DNA of 64,000 nt, taken from contig NZ_JAUTAY010000001.1 in NCBI RefSeq assembly GCF_030818795.1, forward strand, positions 868,001 to 932,000. The letters are read 5' to 3'. The translations under genes and the position numbers were made by a program. Source of the DNA: Microbacterium sp. SORGH_AS_0862 (GTDB lineage Bacteria > Actinomycetota > Actinomycetes > Actinomycetales > Microbacteriaceae). Under the pieces are notes generated by a model. That model was not told where the DNA came from and ran no database searches. It was given only the letters and a program-made list of their open reading frames with translations. Shown in pieces: positions 59,908 through 64,000 of this stretch (positions within the stretch are counted from its first letter, which is position 1; every line of letters begins with the position of its first letter).

Positions 59908-61416
59908 ATGGCACGCGACGAGGTGATCGGCTTCAGCGACGCGCAGAATGCGCGGTTCGCCGAGGTCGTGCACGCCGTCGAAGCAGCGGATGCGGCCCTC
60001 GCCGCGGCCCAAGCCCGCATGATGCGGGCACTCGCCGACGCGCGAGAACTGGCACGCGAGGTCGCGGCATCCTCACCCGCACAGGTGCGCGCCCGCGACA
60101 TGGCCGAGCGCGCCGTCTCGTCCGAGATGGCCGCCGCTCTGCGCCTCTCCGACCGCGCCGTCCAGCGGCGCATGGATGCGGCGGCCGAGCTCGCCTCCGA
60201 CTACCCCCGCACTCTCGCCGCACTCGAGTCGGGCCGCATCCACATGGGTCACGCCCGCATCATCACGGATGCGGGCCGCATCCTCCCCGCCGAGACCCGC
60301 GCGGTCTTCGAGACCCACGCGCTCCCCCACTGCGAAGCGCAGACTCCCGGGCGGGCGAAGCGTGCCATCGAGATGCTCGCCCAGCGCCTGCATCCCCGCC
60401 CCTTCACCGAGCGTCACCTCGAGGCGCGGGCGAGACGCGGGGTGTCGATCACCCCTCTCGGCGGGGGCATGAGCCACCTCGGCATCGATGCCCCCACCGT
60501 GCTCGTCGACGGCGCCTACGATCGCGCCACCCGCATGGCCCGCGCGCTGCTCGACCTCCGCGCGCAAGCAGCAGCGCGGGTGCGCGACGCGCGCGCCTCG
60601 GGACGCGAACCAGACCCCGCCGACCTCACCCTCGCCTCCGACACACGCACCACCGACCAGCTGCGCGCCGATCTCATGGCCGACCTCCTTCTCACCGGCA
60701 ACCCCGGAGCGGATGCGGCCCTCCCCGGAGACGGCGCGGGCACACTGGGCGCGATCCGCGCCCAGATCCAGGTCGTCGTGCCCGCACTGTCGCTCATCGG
60801 CGCCGACGACCACGCTGCCGACCTCGCCGGGCGGTCGCCGATCGACGCCGACACCGCCAGACGCCTGGCCGGCGGCAACGCCGAGTGGCGCCGCATCCTC
60901 ACAGACCCGATCGACGGTCGGGTGCTCGCCAGCGATCGGCGCCTCGCCCCGCAGGATCTCCGCCAGTGGGTGCAGGCGCGAGACCAGCACTGCCGTTTCC
61001 CCGGCTGCACCACCCCGGCGATCCGCTGCGAGATCGACCACGTCGTCGAGTGGGCGCGCGGCGGCCCGACCGCCGTCGACAATCTGCAGGCGCTCTGCCA
61101 GCGTCACCACTCGATGAAGCAGTTCACGGCCTGGAGAGTCTCGCTGCTCGATCACGGTGTGATCTCGTGGACCTCCCCACTCGGACAGACGTACACCGAT
61201 CACGCCTCGCCCCCGATCGTCTTCTTCAGCGACGAGCCGCTCGCCGGCACAGCCTCCCCCGGCGCGCCCATCCATCTGCATCCGATCCGCGATACCGCGT
61301 TCTCGAGCGAACCCGACGACCCACCGCCCTGGGAGGACTCTGCCCGCCGGCCGCCCCGACCCGCGGCTCCGCCGCCAGGACCGACGCCGCAGCATCCGGA
61401 TGATCCGCCGATCTGA
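59908..61416 (+). CDS. DUF222 and HNH-endonuclease domain protein (13E12-repeat family)
   Basis: 502 aa from ATG 59908. The long Ala/Arg-rich helical DUF222 region (FAEVVHAVEAADAALAAAQA, RAVQRRMDAAAELASDYPRT) is followed by an HNH nuclease: HCRFPGCTTPAIRCEIDHVV, EWARGGPTAVDNLQALCQRH, HSMKQFTAW, with the Cys zinc ligands of the family. The C-terminal tail is Pro-rich. These proteins are multi-copy in actinobacteria and resemble the REP13E12 family of mycobacteria; their biological role is unsettled. No flanking direct repeats were seen. Confidence 0.92.
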   Translation: MARDEVIGFSDAQNARFAEVVHAVEAADAALAAAQARMMRALADARELAREVAASSPAQVRARDMAERAVSSEMAAALRLSDRAVQRRMDAAAELASDYPRTLAALESGRIHMGHARIITDAGRILPAETRAVFETHALPHCEAQTPGRAKRAIEMLAQRLHPRPFTERHLEARARRGVSITPLGGGMSHLGIDAPTVLVDGAYDRATRMARALLDLRAQAAARVRDARASGREPDPADLTLASDTRTTDQLRADLMADLLLTGNPGADAALPGDGAGTLGAIRAQIQVVVPALSLIGADDHAADLAGRSPIDADTARRLAGGNAEWRRILTDPIDGRVLASDRRLAPQDLRQWVQARDQHCRFPGCTTPAIRCEIDHVVEWARGGPTAVDNLQALCQRHHSMKQFTAWRVSLLDHGVISWTSPLGQTYTDHASPPIVFFSDEPLAGTASPGAPIHLHPIRDTAFSSEPDDPPPWEDSARRPPRPAAPPPGPTPQHPDDPPI

Positions 61417-61688
61417 CACGACCGTCCGTCGCGACCGCTCGTGCCGTCTGCCGCGATCCATCCCGTCGAACCCGTCGCCGTCGTCGTCGTCGTCGATCGC
61501 GAGTTGCCTCTCCCCCACCGACCGATCCCCCTGCCCACCGATCCCCCTGCCCACCGGCTCCATCCCGCCGGCGGACGGAGGGAGATCCGACTCGCGCACC
61601 CCTCTGCACACGCACCACCTCTGCACGCAGCACCGTCACCGCCCGCCGCGCGGCGCCACGCGCCTCGTCGGCGCAGCGCCGGGCGAGG
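61417..61688. other. Convergent intergenic region with simple repeats
   Basis: Contains a GTC trinucleotide run (about 61476-61496) and two copies of a 16-bp unit CGATCCCCCTGCCCAC around 61523-61555. No gene and no clear terminator. Confidence 0.5.
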
Positions 61689-62393
61689 TCAGCCGAGAGC
61701 GGCGAGCGCCACGGCGAGCGCAGCGTCGAACGAGATCTCCCGCTCGTGCGAAGACAGCGACTCACCCGTCGCCGGCACGTCCGTGACCGTCAGCACCGCG
61801 AGAGTCTGCACCCGCTCCGCCGCGCCCACCGCATACAGCCCGGCCGCCTCCATCTCGACGGCCAGCGCACCATGAGCGGCGAGCCGGTCGAACAGCCCCT
61901 CGGGCGTGCCGTAGAAGTGGTCCGAGCTGAACACCGCCCCGGCGTGCACCCGTGCGCCCGCCCCGTCCGCCGCCGCGGCCGCCGCGCGCGCGAGCGAGAA
62001 GTCGGGCACATGGCTGAACATCACGCCCGGCACGCGCGCGGCGCTCATGGCCGAATCCGTGTGCGCCGCCGTCGCGATCACCACGTCGCGCACAGCCACA
62101 TCGGGGTGAATGCCGCCCGCGGTGCCCACACGCACGATCTGACGCACGCCGTAGAAGCGCGCAAGCTCTGTCGCGTAGATCGTCATCGACGGCGCCCCCA
62201 TCCCCGACGCCATGACCGTGAGTGGCTCGCCCTCGTATATGCCCGTGTAACCCAGGATGCCGCGCACCTCGGTGACGAGCACCGCCTCCTGCAGGTGAGT
62301 CTGGGCGATACGGCGTGCGCGATACGGGTCTCCGGGCATGATCACGCGAGACGCGATCTGCTCCGGGGACGCGGCGATGTGCGGTGTGCTCAT
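61689..62393 (-). CDS. deoD: Purine-nucleoside phosphorylase (DeoD type)
   Basis: 234 aa. PGDPYRARRIAQTHL (phosphate site), RVGTAGGIHPDVAVRDVVIA, AVEMEAAGLYAVGA (ribose site) and TVTDVPATGESLSSHERE fit hexameric DeoD enzymes that split purine nucleosides to base and ribose-1-phosphate. ATG 62393 has AGGAGAGG upstream and overlaps the previous gene stop (ATGA). Confidence 0.95.
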   Translation of the reverse strand: MSTPHIAASPEQIASRVIMPGDPYRARRIAQTHLQEAVLVTEVRGILGYTGIYEGEPLTVMASGMGAPSMTIYATELARFYGVRQIVRVGTAGGIHPDVAVRDVVIATAAHTDSAMSAARVPGVMFSHVPDFSLARAAAAAADGAGARVHAGAVFSSDHFYGTPEGLFDRLAAHGALAVEMEAAGLYAVGAAERVQTLAVLTVTDVPATGESLSSHEREISFDAALAVALAALG

Positions 62394-63145
62394 GTGAGTT
62401 CCTCTCCTGACAACCAGCGAACCAGACGATCGAACAGCACTCCATAGCCGTCCCACGCGAGAAAAGCCGGAGTCGCCCAGTGCGGTGCGAGATCCGACGT
62501 GAAGGCGGCCGTACGGCCCGCCCCGTGGGCCCCCACGACCAGCAGCGGGTGCTCCCCCGCCGCCGCGATCACCGCGGCATCCGGCTTTGCGCTCACCTCG
62601 TTGAGCCCGAGAAGTGCCGGCCACCGGGCATCCAACGCCGCGACGATCGGATGCGGCGCCGCCACGCACGGTTCGACGCCCGACGGCAGCTCCACCCTGT
62701 CGTCGCGGTCGAGCATCCGAACAGGCAGCGCGTCGGCGAGCGCGGTTCGCCCCCATCGCGCCTTCGCGTCGATCCCGGAGAAGCTCATGTAGCCGCCCAC
62801 CATGAGGAGGCCACCGCCGTTCGCCGCGAACTCGACCAGCGCTGCGATCGAGTCCGCCACCGGGAGCGACGACGAGAAGACGGCGGGCGGCAGCTGAAAG
62901 GTGTTCGCACCCACATCCGACACCACGACGACGTCCGCGACCTCGGCAAAACCGGATGCGGATGTCGGCAGATCGAAGGGGACGCGGTGCGCAGGCACAT
63001 GGATCACGACGTGCCCTCGCTCCCGCAACGCAGCGACGAACTCGACTCCTCCTGTCTCGTACTCCGAGGTGGTGAAGGTGTCGAAGCCTTTCTGGTGGAT
63101 CGAGTGCACGAACCACGACTCTCCGACCAGCAGGATGCGCGTCAT
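62390..63145 (-). CDS. Class I glutamine-amidotransferase-like protein (COG5426 type)
   Basis: 251 aa. MTRILLVGESWFVHSIHQKG, VVVVSDVGANTFQLPP and NGGGLLMVGGYMSFSGIDAKAR, then HPLLVVGAHGAGRTAAFTSDLAPHWA match the cytoplasmic GATase-fold proteins found next to nucleoside and sugar genes. No catalytic Cys nucleophile elbow is evident, so it is probably not a true amidotransferase. It precedes deoD in the same operon; its start sits 10 bases from the palindrome. Confidence 0.8.
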   Translation of the reverse strand: MTRILLVGESWFVHSIHQKGFDTFTTSEYETGGVEFVAALRERGHVVIHVPAHRVPFDLPTSASGFAEVADVVVVSDVGANTFQLPPAVFSSSLPVADSIAALVEFAANGGGLLMVGGYMSFSGIDAKARWGRTALADALPVRMLDRDDRVELPSGVEPCVAAPHPIVAALDARWPALLGLNEVSAKPDAAVIAAAGEHPLLVVGAHGAGRTAAFTSDLAPHWATPAFLAWDGYGVLFDRLVRWLSGEELT

Positions 63146-63154
63146 AGACACCAT

Positions 63155-63168
63155 GCAAATGCATTTGC
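63155..63168. promoter_or_regulatory. Perfect 14-bp palindrome between divergent nucleoside operons
   Basis: GCAAATGCATTTGC, 10 bp upstream of the GATase-like start and about 100 bp upstream of the nucleoside hydrolase. AT-rich in an otherwise GC-rich gap, hence a likely operator, for example for a LacI- or GntR-type nucleoside regulator encoded elsewhere. Confidence 0.7.
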
Positions 63169-63257
63169 TTTCCGCTTGTTCGCGCCTCCCGTTACGAGTT
63201 CGTGAATTCTGCGCCGCGCCGGCGTGGCCGACCGCGCCGACGCGTCGGACGCACGGA

Positions 63258-63263
63258 TAGGGT
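63258..63263 (+). promoter_or_regulatory. -10 box TAGGGT of a leaderless promoter
   Basis: TAGGGT ends 6 nt before the ATG of the nucleoside hydrolase. This matches the TANNNT-N6/7-ATG pattern of leaderless genes in actinobacteria, and no ribosome site is seen. Confidence 0.65.
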
Positions 63264-63269
63264 CGCCCG

Positions 63270-64000
63270 ATGATCCCTCTCGTTGTCGACACCGACACCG
63301 CCGCCGACGACTGCTTCGCCCTGCTCGTCGCCCTGCTCGACCCTCGCGCCGACCTTCGCGCCGTCACCATGGTGGCGGGCAACGTCGGCTTCACACAGCA
63401 GGTGCACAACGCCCTACTCACGATCGCCCTCGCCGGCCGAGCCGGAGAGGTGCCGGTATACCTCGGAGCCGACCGTCCTCTGCTGCGCCCCTGGGTCGAC
63501 GCGGTCGACGTCCACGGCGACGGCGTCGGAGGGATCACCCGCCCCGACGACGGCCAGGCCCCCGCCGACGAGCACGCGGCGCTCGCGCTGATCCGACTCT
63601 CGCGCGAGCACGAGGGGCGGTTGCGCATCGTCGCCATCGGCCCCCTGACGAACATCGCACTCGCCGTGCGGCTGGATCCCGGGTTCGCCGCGCGCATCGA
63701 CCGACTCACGATCATGGGCGGCTCGATCAACGGCCGCGGCAACATCACCCCCGCCGCCGAGTTCAACATCTACGTCGACCCCGAAGCCGCCGCGATCACG
63801 CTGGGCGCGGGCTTCGCCGATCTGCGCTTCGTGACGTGGGATCCGGTGACACTGAACGACGCCGTCTTCGATCGGGCGCGGGTCGCCGAGATCGCAGCGC
63901 TCGACACTCCACTCGCCCGCTTCTTCGTGCGCGCCAACCAGGCGACCTTCGACTTCGACCTGCGCGCGGGTATCGACGGATCGACGCATCCCGACTCGCT
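63270..64000 (+). CDS. Nucleoside hydrolase (inosine/uridine-preferring type), partial
   Basis: About 243 residues are visible; the C-terminus lies beyond the window. The N-terminal Ca-binding signature is DTDTAADD, followed by LRIVAIGPLTNIALAVRLDP, RLTIMGGSINGRGNITPAAE and FNIYVDPEAAAITLGAG, all conserved in nucleoside hydrolases. It cleaves the N-glycosidic bond of ribonucleosides. It is divergent from the deoD operon and shares its regulatory gap. Confidence 0.94.
   Translation, partial: MIPLVVDTDTAADDCFALLVALLDPRADLRAVTMVAGNVGFTQQVHNALLTIALAGRAGEVPVYLGADRPLLRPWVDAVDVHGDGVGGITRPDDGQAPADEHAALALIRLSREHEGRLRIVAIGPLTNIALAVRLDPGFAARIDRLTIMGGSINGRGNITPAAEFNIYVDPEAAAITLGAGFADLRFVTWDPVTLNDAVFDRARVAEIAALDTPLARFFVRANQATFDFDLRAGIDGSTHPDS

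Noticed and set aside
59908..61416. DUF222/HNH gene as an active mobile element or homing endonuclease
   Set aside because: No flanking direct repeats, intron or intein features; such genes are common chromosomal paralogues in actinobacteria.
1..64000. tRNA, rRNA, riboswitch or replication origin
   Set aside because: No cloverleaf, no conserved rRNA segment, no recognisable riboswitch core and no DnaA-box cluster were seen on reading both strands.

Overview
The window reads as chromosome of a high-GC actinobacterium, most likely Microbacteriaceae (Microbacterium-like). The grounds are very high GC with strong GC3, lipoboxes and sortase signals of the Gram-positive type (LPATG and the LAXTG form associated with class E sortases), DtxR-type iron regulation, a DUF222/HNH protein, leaderless genes with TANNNT boxes 6-7 nt before ATG, and the pervasive words GGATGCGG/CCGCATCC. 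Identification is from sequence reading only; no database search was possible.

Layout. (1) 1-3212, minus strand: lipoprotein, HlyD/MacA-type adaptor and MacB-type ATPase, running off the left edge. (2) 3342-4657, minus: tiny membrane protein and an orphan sensor kinase. (3) 4861-7228, plus: Wzz/BY-kinase for polysaccharide chain length and a secreted Asp-box protein. (4) 7383-17393, minus: an alpha-galactoside locus (LacI regulator, GH36 alpha-galactosidase, two ABC permeases, binding lipoprotein, sortase-anchored GH-A glycanase) with two LacI operators on a recognisable promoter. (5) 17394-21202: an anchored beta-propeller surface protein flanked on both sides by intergenic repeats, including a G-rich array and several inverted-repeat families. 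(6) 21203-25835, minus: iron-siderophore ABC uptake and a siderophore-interacting protein. (7) 26265-33077, plus: a LuxR-type regulator and a giant sortase-anchored adhesin whose best start is out of frame across a C7 tract. (8) 33296-38117: GPH transporter, double-domain AsnC regulator, M28-like protein and alpha/beta hydrolase. Both outward promoters carry paired ACGAATA boxes 31 bp apart. (9) 38329-40977: frameshifted UGT-like glycosyltransferase, membrane protein, TetR regulator.

(10) 41286-56851: the exopolysaccharide/cell-surface glycan cluster. It has a priming sugar-phosphate transferase, an epimerase, then an inverted, less GC-rich block on the minus strand (Wzy, acyltransferases, Wzx, glycosyltransferases), then a plus-strand glycosyltransferase, GDP-mannose dehydratase, GDP-fucose synthase, a Dabb protein, a GDP-mannose-hydrolase-like Nudix protein and UDP-glucose dehydrogenase. 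Together they would make UDP-glucuronate- and GDP-fucose-type precursors, build a repeat unit on a lipid carrier, flip and polymerise it; the BY-kinase at 4861 is the likely unlinked chain-length controller. (11) 56967-61416: DUF218 protein, membrane protein, frameshifted lipoprotein, DUF222/HNH protein. (12) 61689-64000: a divergent nucleoside-salvage locus (purine nucleoside phosphorylase, GATase-like protein, nucleoside hydrolase) with a perfect 14-bp palindrome between the arms.

The least explained material is the set of dispersed intergenic inverted repeats, the G-rich 15/20-bp array, the ACGAATA box regulon, and three genes each broken by exactly one extra G/C in a G/C run. The last pattern could be assembly error or biology and must be settled first.
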